From Nitratireductor soli (GTDB lineage Bacteria; Pseudomonadota; Alphaproteobacteria; Rhizobiales; Rhizobiaceae), in contig NZ_LFVY01000024.1 of NCBI RefSeq assembly GCF_001050155.1, positions 1-61,244 of the forward strand: a stretch of 61,244 bases of DNA, given 5' to 3'. Both the position numbers and the translations under genes were made by a program. Positions within the stretch are counted from its first letter, which is position 1, and every line of letters begins with the position of its first letter. Shown piece by piece: positions 46,919-56,293 of this stretch. The notes below the pieces were generated by a model. That model was not told the DNA's origin, did not search any database, and worked only from the letters and a program-made list of their open reading frames with translations.

Positions 46919-48081
46919 ATGTGATCCCGTATGGCCGACAGGATATCGCGCAAGCCGATATTGACGCAGTCGTTGAGGTGCTGCGCTCGGATTTCCTCAC
47001 TCAGGGTCCTGTCGTGCCTCGTTTCGAAAAGGCTGTCGCCGATTACTGTGGGGCGGGACATGCAATTGCCGCCAACAGCGCGACCTCGGCCCTGCACATA
47101 GCCTGTCTGGCGCTGGATCTGGGGCCGGGCGACTGGCTGTGGACCAGCCCCATCACCTTTGTCGCGTCGGCGAACTGTGGGCTTTACTGTGGCGCCAAGG
47201 TCGATTTTGTCGACATCGATCCGCGCACCTACAATCTCTGCCCGCAGGCCCTCGAGCGCAAACTGGTTGTCGCGGAGCGTGAAGGCCGGCTGCCGAAAGT
47301 CGTCGTTCCTGTCCATCTGTGTGGCCAGCCCAGCGCCATGGCTGCCATTCATGCGCTTGGTCAGCGCTATGGCTTTGCGATTATCGAAGACGCCTCTCAT
47401 GCCATTGGCGGGCGCTATCAGGATGCGCCGATTGGAGATTGCCGCTACAGCGACGTAACGGTTTTCAGCTTCCACCCGGTAAAGGTCGTCACCTCTGCGG
47501 AGGGTGGCATGGCATTGACAAACAATGCCCGGCTTGCCGAGCGAATGGCGCTTCTGCGCAGCCATGGCATTACGCGCGACCCGGCACTGATGACACACGA
47601 GCCCGATGGCCCATGGTACTATCAACAGGTCGATCTTGGCTTCAATTACCGTATGACCGAGTTGCAGGGTGCGCTCGGATTGAGCCAGATGGCGCGGCTG
47701 GACGAGTTTGTTGCCCGGCGCCATGTTCTAGCACGTCGTTACGACGAGATGCTCCAGTCCCTACCAATCATCACACCCTGGCAGCATCCTGATGGCTATT
47801 CCGGTCTCCACCTTTACGTCGTCCGGCTGCAACGCGACAAGTCCAACCGGCACCACCGGGACGTGTTCAGCGCCATGCGGGAACAGGGAATTGGCGTCAA
47901 TCTTCACTACATCCCCGTTCATACGCAGCCATTTTACCAGCGCATGGGCTTCAAGACCGGCGATTATCCGCAATCCGAAGCTTACTATGAGGAAGCGATC
48001 AGCCTGCCGATGTTCCCAGCCATGAGCGAGGCGCAGCAGGATCAGGTGGTCGAAGCGCTGACGCGGGCTCTTCAGGTATGA
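46915..48081 (+). CDS. pseC: UDP-4-amino-4,6-dideoxy-N-acetyl-altrosamine transaminase PseC
   Basis: A 388-residue PLP aminotransferase of the DegT/DnrJ/EryC1 family. It adds the 4-amino group to the PseB product using glutamate. The Schiff-base lysine is in SFHPVKVVTSAEGG. The start IPYGRQDIAQADIDAVVEVLRSDFLTQGP is typical of PseC. The ATG at 46915 overlaps the pseB stop (ATGA). The next gene, pseF, follows after 25 bases with AAAAGG upstream. Confidence 0.95.
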   Translation: MNVIPYGRQDIAQADIDAVVEVLRSDFLTQGPVVPRFEKAVADYCGAGHAIAANSATSALHIACLALDLGPGDWLWTSPITFVASANCGLYCGAKVDFVDIDPRTYNLCPQALERKLVVAEREGRLPKVVVPVHLCGQPSAMAAIHALGQRYGFAIIEDASHAIGGRYQDAPIGDCRYSDVTVFSFHPVKVVTSAEGGMALTNNARLAERMALLRSHGITRDPALMTHEPDGPWYYQQVDLGFNYRMTELQGALGLSQMARLDEFVARRHVLARRYDEMLQSLPIITPWQHPDGYSGLHLYVVRLQRDKSNRHHRDVFSAMREQGIGVNLHYIPVHTQPFYQRMGFKTGDYPQSEAYYEEAISLPMFPAMSEAQQDQVVEALTRALQV

Positions 48082-48106
48082 GGCCCCTGGAAAAGGCATT
48101 CTAGAG

Positions 48107-48796
48107 ATGAGGCTGGCAGTCATTCCGGCGCGCGGGGGCAGCAAGCGGATTCCGCGCAAGAACATTCGCGAATTCTGCGGCCGGCCGATGATTGCATGGT
48201 CCATTGAGGCTGCAAGGCTGAGCGGCTGCTTTGACAAGATCATCGTCTCGACCGACGATGATCAAATCGCGGCGATTGCCCGTCAATCTGGTGCGCAGAC
48301 ACCCTTCATGCGTCCCGCTGATCTTTCGGACGACCATACCGGAACGGTCCCAGTCGTCGCGCATGCCATCGAATGGCACTTGCAGCGTGGGGAGAAACCG
48401 ACGCAGGTTTGCTGCCTCTATGCGACGGCTCCCTTTGTTCAGGCTGATGACCTGCGAAACGGCTTGAAGACATTGGAGCGGGAAGGCTGCCAGTATGTGT
48501 TCCCCGTGACGAGCTACCCTTTTCCGATCCAGCGCGCCGTCCGCGTGACGCCGCAGCGGCGCGTCGAAATGTTCAATCCGGAGCATTTCCACACCCGGTC
48601 CCAGGATCTCGAAGAAGCCTATCACGATGCCGGCCAGTTCTACTGGGGGCGGGCCGATGCATGGCTTGAGCGCAAGCCGATCTTTTCACTCGAAGCCGCG
48701 CCCATGATTTTGCCAGCCTATCGTGTTCAGGACATCGACACGCTGGAGGACTGGAAGCGGGCGGAGTGGCTGTTCGAAGCATTGCGGGCGGGATGA
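48107..48796 (+). CDS. pseF: Pseudaminic acid cytidylyltransferase PseF
   Basis: A 229-residue CMP-sugar synthetase that activates pseudaminic acid to CMP-pseudaminic acid. The nucleotide-binding signature IPARGGSKRIPRKNIREFCG is at the N-terminus, with STDDDQIAAIA and LYATAPFVQ further on. Length and motifs match PseF rather than NeuA, and the flanking pse genes agree. The stop overlaps the next ATG by four bases. Confidence 0.94.
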   Translation: MRLAVIPARGGSKRIPRKNIREFCGRPMIAWSIEAARLSGCFDKIIVSTDDDQIAAIARQSGAQTPFMRPADLSDDHTGTVPVVAHAIEWHLQRGEKPTQVCCLYATAPFVQADDLRNGLKTLEREGCQYVFPVTSYPFPIQRAVRVTPQRRVEMFNPEHFHTRSQDLEEAYHDAGQFYWGRADAWLERKPIFSLEAAPMILPAYRVQDIDTLEDWKRAEWLFEALRAG

Positions 48797-50358
48797 TGGA
48801 AAAGCAGAAAGTCAGGGTCGCTTTCCGCGCCGATGCGTCATTCGCCATCGGCACCGGCCACGTCATGCGATGTCTTACGTTGGCCGATGCCCTGCGCGAA
48901 CAGGGCGCTGAAATACGCTTCATCTGCCGCGAGCATGATGGCCATCTTTGCGCATTGATCGAGGAACAGGGCTTTGACCTGCATCGCCTGGAAGCGCCTG
49001 GCGAACGTCGGGAGCCTGCCGTTGACGAACCGGCGCACGCGGCATGGGTGGGAGTGAACTGTCAACAGGATGCCGATGAAACGCTCTCGGCGCTTGACGA
49101 CTTTCGGCCGGACTGGCTGGTGATCGACCATTACGGCCTCGATGCGCGCTGGGAAAACCGTCTTCGCGATCACGTGGGCAAGATCATGGTGATCGACGAT
49201 CTTGCCGATCGGATGCATGATTGCGATGTGCTGCTCGACCAGAACCTGGTGGCCGGACAGCACGCGCGCTATGGAAGCTGGACGCCCGAAGCATGCGTGC
49301 TGCTTCTCGGCCCCGCCTATGCCCTGCTGCAACCCGTCTATGCCCGATTGCGCAAGCAGGCAGTGCCGCGTGAAGGCGCCGTGCGGCGGGTGCTCGTGTT
49401 CTTTGGAGGTGTCGATAAGGACGGTTTGACCTTGAAGGCTGTGGAGGCATTTCTGATGCTTGATCGGCCGGAGGTTACTGCCGATATTGTTCTCTCGGCC
49501 TCATCCCCGTTTTACGGGAAGGTGGCTGCCCGCCTTGCCGGTCATTCCCGCCTGCGGCTGCACGACCGCGTGCCGAGCCTTGCTCCGCTGATGCTCGAGG
49601 CCGACCTCGCCATTGGTGCCGGCGGAGCAACGAGTTGGGAACGGCTTTGCCTCGGCCTGCCTTCCCTCGTGGTCACGGTAGCGGAAAACCAGCGCCCAAT
49701 AGCCGAAGAACTTGCCAGCGGTGGATTTGTGGATTGGCTGGGGCATTCCGATAGTGTCGATGTCCAGGCTATCGCCGATGCGCTGGGAACGCTCATCTCG
49801 ACCGGGCTGGACGCTGCCTGGTCGAGAAAGTGTCTCGAAGTGGTGGACGGTCTCGGTGTGGATCGGGTGTCGTCGATATTGATGGCGAACCGTGATATGC
49901 CGCTCGTTATCCGCCCTGCCGAACTCGGTGATGAAACATTGCTTCTGGAATGGGCGAACGATCCCGCCACACGTCGCAACGCGTTCAATCTGAAGCCGAT
50001 CTCTGCTGACGACTATCGAAACTGGTTCCGCGCCCGCCTTCAGGATACTGCCAGTTGCGTGTTTTATATTGCGGAAACTGAACTGGGTTTCCCTGTCGGG
50101 CAGATTCGTTTCGATCAAAAGGAGCCGAGCTGGGAAATCAGCTACTCGATTGGTCCTGCATATCGCGGTCGCGGGTTGGGTCGCAAGATGCTGGCCACTG
50201 CGATCGAGCGTGCACTACAGGATCTCGGCAATGTGCAGCTGTTGGGGCAGGTGAAGCCGGATAATCTGGCCTCGCAGGGAATATTTGATTCCTTGGGCTT
50301 CTCGCTTCAATCACATGCAGCAGACCGCTATGTCTACGAACGCCGCTTTAACACGTGA
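48793..50358 (+). CDS. pseG: PseG-PseH fusion: UDP-sugar hydrolase plus N-acetyltransferase
   Basis: A 521-residue protein with two domains. Residues 1 to about 365 are the GT-B-like PseG hydrolase that removes UDP from UDP-2,4-diacetamido-2,4,6-trideoxy-altropyranose; the catalytic histidine lies in GTGHVMRCLTLADAL and GAGGATSWERLCLGLPSLV is conserved. Residues 369-521 are a GNAT acetyltransferase with the acetyl-CoA loop RGRGLG (458-463), matching PseH, which acetylates the 4-amino group before PseG acts. The ATG at 48793 overlaps the pseF stop; a second ATG follows at once. No separate pseH is present, which supports the fusion doing both steps. Confidence 0.92.
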   Translation: MMEKQKVRVAFRADASFAIGTGHVMRCLTLADALREQGAEIRFICREHDGHLCALIEEQGFDLHRLEAPGERREPAVDEPAHAAWVGVNCQQDADETLSALDDFRPDWLVIDHYGLDARWENRLRDHVGKIMVIDDLADRMHDCDVLLDQNLVAGQHARYGSWTPEACVLLLGPAYALLQPVYARLRKQAVPREGAVRRVLVFFGGVDKDGLTLKAVEAFLMLDRPEVTADIVLSASSPFYGKVAARLAGHSRLRLHDRVPSLAPLMLEADLAIGAGGATSWERLCLGLPSLVVTVAENQRPIAEELASGGFVDWLGHSDSVDVQAIADALGTLISTGLDAAWSRKCLEVVDGLGVDRVSSILMANRDMPLVIRPAELGDETLLLEWANDPATRRNAFNLKPISADDYRNWFRARLQDTASCVFYIAETELGFPVGQIRFDQKEPSWEISYSIGPAYRGRGLGRKMLATAIERALQDLGNVQLLGQVKPDNLASQGIFDSLGFSLQSHAADRYVYERRFNT

Positions 50359-50368
50359 AGGGTTGTCA

Positions 50369-51415
50369 ATGTTTATCGGAAATCGAAAAATCGGCCGTGA
50401 AGCTGCGCCATTCGTCATCGCTGAGATGTCCGGCAATCATAATCAGTCGCTTGAAAGAGCGCTTGAGATCGTCGACGCAGCAGCAGAAACCGGTGCTCAC
50501 GCCCTGAAACTTCAGACCTATACGGCTGACACGATCACACTTGATGTGCGTGGCGGGGCTTTCGATATTGCGGACGAGAACAGCTTGTGGAAGGGCCGTA
50601 ATCTTTACGATCTTTACAAGGAAGCCCATACGCCCTGGGAATGGCACGCTCCCATAATGCAGCGCGCTCGCGAACACGGCATGCTGTGTTTCAGCACGCC
50701 CTTCGACGAGAGTGCAGTCGATTTCCTTGAGGGGCTCGATGTGCCGGCCTATAAAATCGCATCCTTCGAAAACATCCACCTGCCGCTTATCCGTAAAGTG
50801 GCGGCTACCGGAAAACCAATGATCATGTCCACTGGCATGGCCAGCCTTGCCGAACTGGACGAGGCCGTTTCTGCCGCTCGGGAAGCGGGATGTCGCGATC
50901 TGATCCTTCTAAAATGCACCAGCACCTACCCTGCTACGCCGGAAAATACCAATGTTCTGACAGTGCCGCATATGCGCGAGTTGTTCGGCTGCGAGATCGG
51001 TCTCTCAGATCATACGATGGGCGTCGGCGTCGCTGTTGCTGCAGTTGCGCTTGGTGCATGCGTGGTGGAAAAGCATTTCACGCTCAACAGAGCTGACGGC
51101 GGTGTTGACAGCACGTTCTCGCTGGAACCCGAAGAGATGAAGGCGCTGGTTGTCGAAACCGAAAGGGCGTGGCAATCCTTGGGGCGCGTTTCCTACGGCC
51201 CAACCAAGGCCGAGGCAAAATCGCTCGCTTTTCGGCGCTCAATCTATGTTGCGCACGATGTCGCTGCCGGCGAAACCCTGACGTCCGACAATTTGCGCAT
51301 CGTGCGGCCCGGGCATGGTCTCGCGCCGAAGCATTTCGATATGCTGTTGGGCCGGCAGGCAAGCCGCGACCTGAAGGCTGGTACGCCGGCAAGCTGGGAC
51401 ATTGTTATGTCGTGA
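50369..51415 (+). CDS. pseI: Pseudaminic acid synthase PseI
   Basis: A 348-residue enzyme that condenses the PseG product with phosphoenolpyruvate to give pseudaminic acid. The TIM-barrel motifs FVIAEMSGNHNQSLERALEI and GLSDHTMGVGVAVAAVALGA are clear, and the C-terminal SAF/antifreeze-like domain begins near RRSIYVAHDVAAGETL (about residue 290). The SGNHN stretch is typical of PseI rather than NeuB. GAAGGG six bases before the ATG at 50369 sets the start. It is the last gene of the plus-strand pse operon and converges on the large glycosyltransferase gene. Confidence 0.95.
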   Translation: MFIGNRKIGREAAPFVIAEMSGNHNQSLERALEIVDAAAETGAHALKLQTYTADTITLDVRGGAFDIADENSLWKGRNLYDLYKEAHTPWEWHAPIMQRAREHGMLCFSTPFDESAVDFLEGLDVPAYKIASFENIHLPLIRKVAATGKPMIMSTGMASLAELDEAVSAAREAGCRDLILLKCTSTYPATPENTNVLTVPHMRELFGCEIGLSDHTMGVGVAVAAVALGACVVEKHFTLNRADGGVDSTFSLEPEEMKALVVETERAWQSLGRVSYGPTKAEAKSLAFRRSIYVAHDVAAGETLTSDNLRIVRPGHGLAPKHFDMLLGRQASRDLKAGTPASWDIVMS

Positions 51416-51552
51416 AAGAAAATGGGCCTCTGGCAGCATTTCATTCTTCCAGAGAGCAGGTGCTCTGAGGCCGAAATTGGAGCGGCTGACATCCTGGCGA
51501 CGGACTGGCTTGCGCCGCCGGGATTTTTGCAATCCCCAGCCACCAACCAAGA

Positions 51553-54522
51553 CTAACGCATCGTAGGCGCGCCAGCTTGAACCCAGTCATCGAGAATGCT
51601 GCCGATATCAAGCGCGACCGCGCCGTTTGAGCGGGCACACCCGACAAATATCTTTCCAATGATACCGCCGGCCACGAGCACAAGGTCACCGGGATCAGCC
51701 GCTGCCCGGAGCTTCTCCAGAAGCGCGGGATAGACGAACGGCAGCGGCTTGCTTCCGCTATGGTATTTATCGTTGAGAGATGTCCTGTTATGTGTCGGTA
51801 TAGGGATGAGCTCGACGTTCGGTCCGCTGTCGAAGGGGGGCGGCAAATTCTCGCGTTTGACGCTGCCAACGATGATGACCTTGCCGGCCAGTCTCGCGAG
51901 TGATGCGATCGTTTGTAGGTCGCTGAGCGATGAGACATTCACCTTGTCTTCGGCGATCCGCGCCGAAACGGCAATCAGGTTGGGAGCTCCATTCAGAACC
52001 TGCAGGAGTCCCCGGCCTTGTATGGATTGCGTCAAGGAGCGGCTCCAATCGGTGTGATCCCGGATGAACCTGTACACGGCGGGAATGCCGACAATATCGG
52101 CTTGTGCGATCGCGTCGCGCGCTTCTGCGATAATGGCCGAGCGCAGATCGCCGGGAAGCTCCGTCCCCCACCAATGCCGCTCGCGATCGGCTGCGTCTGC
52201 GCTGCCGAAAAATCGGCCTTCAGGAAAGAGATATCCCTCGCCATCACTCAAGCGGACCAGGGAGAAAGGTTTCCGATCTTGGATTGCTGCCTTCACGAGA
52301 GACAAAAATGCATCGGCTTCCGATGCGTTCGTGCGGGTGTCCATGAACTGCATCCGAGGACGCAGCGCATCGTAGATGGGCCGCACTGATGCTGTGTATT
52401 CTCGAGCAACGCCACGTGGCGCGACGAGCGCGAACTGCTGCTCCGCATGGGCGTGGTTCCAGTCCTCCGCTCCCTGGCGGTCGAGCGCATCCATGTTTCG
52501 GAATTTGAGCAGATCGAAGCGTGACGCACGTTTCTCGAAGTCGGCGCGCGTCTGCTGGGCTTCCAAAGCGCGCGCCGGCACGGAGCGCAGTTTGCGCAGA
52601 ACTTCGATCTGCTTGCTGATGGGAAGATCCTGCTTGCGAAAGACGGATGCGCTCGCCCAAAACTGATCGAGTTGATCGACTGTGCCGTAACGCAAAATCG
52701 CTGAAAGAAGCAGGCGCTCCAGATGGCGCTTCTGGTCCTTTCCGGCATTCAGCGTATAGATGAATTTGGATATCGCCGCGAATTCATCCGCATGCAGAGC
52801 CACATTGCCGAGCTCTAACTTCTTGAGATATGCCCAGGTTCCGACAACTGCCCCCGATGGCCAGCGGGGAAATCCCTCGAAGACGGTCTTTAGCGCCGGA
52901 TTGCGCTTCTGGAACATCTCCTCCAGTGCCGAGATCATCTCGACCGGCGTGAAGGCTCGAACCTTTTCGCTCAGGAGAAGCCATTCGGCAGGCCTGCGCA
53001 GGTCGCTCAACGTTCGCTCGATGAACATGATGGACGCGGCTTTACCGCTGGCGTTGCCGACTTTGAGGTTCGTGTTGGCCAGAGCGAACTCTATGAATCG
53101 GGAAAGCGGCCGTTGATTTGCATTGATCACCTTGACCAGCGCCGGTTTCATCAAGCGCTTGATGCGGCTCCTGTAGGCGTCGAACAAGCGGCCGGGCACT
53201 TGGAATTGTCGTGTATGAGACCGCTCCGTTTCTTGCACCAGCTCGGCCAAGCGGCCGATCTCATCGACGAACCTGGCATGCTGTTCCACAGACCCGCTAT
53301 CGGCGGATGGATTCCATCTCGCATACTCATCAAGCCATTTCTCACTCAGTTGGTAAGGGCGCCAGAACGGCCCGGAGAGAGATTTCTGGTCCACTTCAAA
53401 GGTGAGACCGCTTTGTACAAAGCCGTAATAGTCGCGTTCCACTGGGTCGAAGCTGAAATTCTGATAGACCGGGATGCCGCGATGAAGCAGTTCGACGGCC
53501 ACCGAAGAATTGCCGACGAGGGCAATGTGATCCTCGGCAGGGATATCATCGACCAAGATGACGCCGGCCGTATCGAGCTGTTCATTCAGGGAACGGCGCG
53601 CACCGGGGTGCTGTTTGATGAGGATTCTTTCGACGGCCGGATTGCTCCGCAGAACGTCCAGAATTTTCTGCAGTCCGTCCGCCAGGATGCGTGAGGTCGG
53701 ATAGATTGTAACGGTGATATCCTTATCGCGCGGGGCGGCCAGTCTCTCGCGGGCGAACGCGCCTTCGTGACGCGGAAGCACATAGGTTTTCCCGGCAATC
53801 GGGCCGATCTCTCGGTAGATGGCGAGAGAATGAGCGTTGCGCAGCACGCTGTGCTCGAAGTCCAATGGCGGAAAGTGCCGTGTCACTTCCGCATGCTGCA
53901 GGTAAATGCGCGGCACTTGCAGCGCTTTCATGATCATCGACAGCGCGACCCGTACCGGCGAATGATCGTTGGCCTGGACCAGGGCCGTTGGTTTGATCGC
54001 CTTTGCGTCCGAAAATGAGATCAGGAAGCCGAAGAAGGAGCGGCTGTAGAGCACCTGCTGGCGAACCAGGCTAGCAGTGATGATGTGGCGCGACTGATAA
54101 AAGGCACGGATGTCATCGACGATGCTTTCAAGCGCATCCTGGTGATCGGTTGAAAGCGAAGAATGGGAATAGCGATTGCAGTTTGAATAATTGCTCCTGG
54201 AAAGGAGGGGGCGGACGTCGGGACACGTCCTCTCGAAGAATGCGAATTCGCGAAGATTGTTGCTTGAGTTGCCCTCGCAGGCGAAGCCGGAGAATGCCGG
54301 TCGGATGATGTTGACGGGCAGCATTCGGACCTTGCCCTCGGCTACCTGGATCGCGTGTCGTCTTTGCGCGGATATGCCGACAGTGCCGTCGAAAAGCGTC
54401 AGCTCACCGTCGGTCAGCTTTTCACCCATCAGGGCGTCGTAGCTCGGATTGCCGTCGATGATCGTGCCAACCCGCAGCATCCCTTCGCGGTGAAATCTCA
54501 GCATGTTCGCAATATCGGTCAT
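51553..54522 (-). CDS. Putative two-domain glycosyltransferase of the surface glycan locus
   Basis: A 989-residue protein I cannot name. The middle of its first half resembles GT-B enzymes that use CMP-sugars or similar donors: IKQHPG at 302-307 and GNSSVAVELLHRGIPVYQ at 337-354. Its last 270 residues resemble the GT-D fold (SP_1767/DUF1792), with VRLSDGEGYLF near 756-766 and DIGSILDDW near the end. The part between, about 440-700, is helical and unassigned. No signal peptide or membrane helix is seen. The start is the ATG at 54522 with GGGAG eight bases before it; an ATG six bases upstream is possible. Lying next to pse genes and an ABC exporter, it may add pseudaminic acid to a surface glycan. 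Confidence 0.65.
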   Translation of the reverse strand: MTDIANMLRFHREGMLRVGTIIDGNPSYDALMGEKLTDGELTLFDGTVGISAQRRHAIQVAEGKVRMLPVNIIRPAFSGFACEGNSSNNLREFAFFERTCPDVRPLLSRSNYSNCNRYSHSSLSTDHQDALESIVDDIRAFYQSRHIITASLVRQQVLYSRSFFGFLISFSDAKAIKPTALVQANDHSPVRVALSMIMKALQVPRIYLQHAEVTRHFPPLDFEHSVLRNAHSLAIYREIGPIAGKTYVLPRHEGAFARERLAAPRDKDITVTIYPTSRILADGLQKILDVLRSNPAVERILIKQHPGARRSLNEQLDTAGVILVDDIPAEDHIALVGNSSVAVELLHRGIPVYQNFSFDPVERDYYGFVQSGLTFEVDQKSLSGPFWRPYQLSEKWLDEYARWNPSADSGSVEQHARFVDEIGRLAELVQETERSHTRQFQVPGRLFDAYRSRIKRLMKPALVKVINANQRPLSRFIEFALANTNLKVGNASGKAASIMFIERTLSDLRRPAEWLLLSEKVRAFTPVEMISALEEMFQKRNPALKTVFEGFPRWPSGAVVGTWAYLKKLELGNVALHADEFAAISKFIYTLNAGKDQKRHLERLLLSAILRYGTVDQLDQFWASASVFRKQDLPISKQIEVLRKLRSVPARALEAQQTRADFEKRASRFDLLKFRNMDALDRQGAEDWNHAHAEQQFALVAPRGVAREYTASVRPIYDALRPRMQFMDTRTNASEADAFLSLVKAAIQDRKPFSLVRLSDGEGYLFPEGRFFGSADAADRERHWWGTELPGDLRSAIIAEARDAIAQADIVGIPAVYRFIRDHTDWSRSLTQSIQGRGLLQVLNGAPNLIAVSARIAEDKVNVSSLSDLQTIASLARLAGKVIIVGSVKRENLPPPFDSGPNVELIPIPTHNRTSLNDKYHSGSKPLPFVYPALLEKLRAAADPGDLVLVAGGIIGKIFVGCARSNGAVALDIGSILDDWVQAGAPTMR

Positions 54523-54569
54523 GCACATTTCTCCCGCATACCCGGTCGTCTCACCCTGACGCCTGCCGG

Positions 54570-55484
54570 TCAGCGTCGTTCCGGTTCGCCACCAAAACTC
54601 AGCCGAACAAGCTCGCTCAATTCTACAATCCAGATCAGGAACAGCACGCGGATGGCGGTCAATCTGTACTTCAGCGGATGCTGGGTTGCGCTTAGAAATC
54701 GCCAGGCGCCGCGCACTGGCGGCGTCAACGTTGCCAACATCCAGCTGCGTTGCCGCGAACGCGCCCCGGCGGTCAACTGACCTCCCTTGATGCGCCTGGC
54801 TTTCGTCGTGACCTCCTGCCAGGTCACGCGGGCCGGATGATCAACGCGAGCCTCGGGAACGTAGACAATCGGGTGCCCCTGGTCACCGGCTCGCCTGCAG
54901 AAATCCGCGTCGCCACCGGAGAAGCGCTTGTCGTCAAAACCGTTCAGCTTGTCGAAGATCGGCCTGGGTACGGCCAGGTTTGCGGTCGCTGCATACCCGC
55001 GACCGACATAACGCGCCTGCGGTATCCCTTTCACGATGTCAAAAATCTCGTACGAACCAGGTCTATCGGATGCCGCGACCATTTCGACTGAACCGGCCAG
55101 CAAGGCGCCATCCTCGCTCATTCGTTTGGCGGCGTCGTCGAGCGCCTGCAACCATGCGGGCGAGGGCAGGCAGTCGGCATCGGTGAAAACCAGCCACGCG
55201 CCGCCCGCATGCCGCGCTCCGTGGTTGCGAGCGGCATATGAACCCGGTGTGTCGCAGCGCAGCACCCGTGTTTGCAAAGGCAGGTCTTCCGGTATGGTCA
55301 GTTCGGTCGACCCGTTGTCGACAAGCAACGTTTCGAACTTGCTCTGCGGAAAAATCTGCCGATCAAGGCAAGCGAGCAGGTTCGGCACAAGCCGCCAGTG
55401 CTGATAGACCGGCACGATCACCGAAAAGCGCATGGCCTTCGGGTTGCATTCCGAAACAGCGTCGAGGGGAGCCTCTGAAGCCAT
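54570..55484 (-). CDS. Family 2 glycosyltransferase
   Basis: A 304-residue GT-A enzyme. The N-terminal nucleotide-sugar fold starts at FSVIVPVYQHWRLVPNLLACL; the donor-binding motif is LLVDNGS and the metal-binding DxD is FTDADCLP near residue 105. The acceptor region GYAATANLAVPRPIFDKLNGFDDKRFSGGDADFCRRA is typical of GT2. One hydrophobic stretch near the C-terminus (LTAIRVLFLIWIVELSELV) may attach it to the membrane. Donor and acceptor cannot be read off. It is transcribed with the ABC exporter genes, whose ATPase ends 15 bases upstream. Confidence 0.88.
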   Translation of the reverse strand: MASEAPLDAVSECNPKAMRFSVIVPVYQHWRLVPNLLACLDRQIFPQSKFETLLVDNGSTELTIPEDLPLQTRVLRCDTPGSYAARNHGARHAGGAWLVFTDADCLPSPAWLQALDDAAKRMSEDGALLAGSVEMVAASDRPGSYEIFDIVKGIPQARYVGRGYAATANLAVPRPIFDKLNGFDDKRFSGGDADFCRRAGDQGHPIVYVPEARVDHPARVTWQEVTTKARRIKGGQLTAGARSRQRSWMLATLTPPVRGAWRFLSATQHPLKYRLTAIRVLFLIWIVELSELVRLSFGGEPERR

Positions 55485-55499
55485 GATTGCCGCTTCCCG

Positions 55500-56291
55500 T
55501 CAGTCGCTTTTCTTTTGGGCGGCGGAGGCCTCGGGCTTGACTGCTTTTCGCGCCTTCATCCAGTCCTGATACTCGGGATACACCTCGGCGACCTTGCCTT
55601 GAGCGCGGATCTCGCCCTGGTCAAGCCAGACGACCGTTTCCACCCACTCTTCGAGCACGCGACGCGAATGGCTCGCAAGCAGGAGGATCTTTGCCCGCTC
55701 GATAAGCTGTGCTTGAAGGCCGCCGATCGCGGCGCTCAGCGAAGGATCCGCTGCGTTGACCCATTCATCCATAATAAGGATCTCTCCGCGGACCAGCCGC
55801 AGCAGGCTCATCACCAGGCGGGATCGCATGCCTGCCGAATAGCTTTCGATCGGCAGTTCGAAATATCCGCCAAGACCGGAAAGCTCCTTGACGTCTTCGA
55901 TATGACGGGCAATCGTACTTTGCGGTACACCCAGATAGAGGCACTTCAACTCGGTGTTCTGCCGGCCCGTCAGGCTTGCCCGCATTCCCGAACCCAGAGC
56001 AAACTGCGGACTGATGCGCCCCTCGATGGTCAACGTTCCGGACTGGGCGGCCAGCGCGCCGGCGCACAGTTTCAGGAGGGTCGACTTGCCCGAGCCATTG
56101 ATGCCGATCAGGCCGACACGGTCGCCGTCCTTCATCGACAGCGAAATGCTCCGCAGCGCCGCGATTTCAAGATAGCGCTGGCCGATGATGATCTGCGCGC
56201 CGACAGCGCCGCGCTCGAGGCTCTTCGTCATATCCCCGCGCTTGCGCAGGAAATAGCTGACGCTGACATTGTCGATGTCGATCTTTGCCAT
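55500..56291 (-). CDS. Polysaccharide ABC transporter ATP-binding protein (KpsT/Wzt type)
   Basis: A 263-residue ATPase that powers export of a surface polysaccharide. Walker A is GINGSGKST near residue 63, the signature YSAGMRSR near 150, and Walker B ILIMDEW just after, in the variant form typical of KpsT and Wzt. There is no long C-terminal carbohydrate-binding domain as in Wzt of some O-antigen systems, so it is closer to the capsule type. The start at 56291 lies two bases after the permease stop; the frame extends upstream into the permease gene without support. Confidence 0.92.
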   Translation of the reverse strand: MAKIDIDNVSVSYFLRKRGDMTKSLERGAVGAQIIIGQRYLEIAALRSISLSMKDGDRVGLIGINGSGKSTLLKLCAGALAAQSGTLTIEGRISPQFALGSGMRASLTGRQNTELKCLYLGVPQSTIARHIEDVKELSGLGGYFELPIESYSAGMRSRLVMSLLRLVRGEILIMDEWVNAADPSLSAAIGGLQAQLIERAKILLLASHSRRVLEEWVETVVWLDQGEIRAQGKVAEVYPEYQDWMKARKAVKPEASAAQKKSD

Positions 56292-56293
56292 CG

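Noticed and set aside
48107-51415. Reading the pathway as legionaminic or sialic acid synthesis
   Set aside because: The inverting dehydratase PseB, the PseC-type transaminase and the PseI-type SGNHN motif all point to pseudaminic acid.
51520-51536. GGGATT/AATCCC hairpin between pseI and the large glycosyltransferase gene as a terminator
   Set aside because: The stem is only six pairs and no T run follows on either strand.
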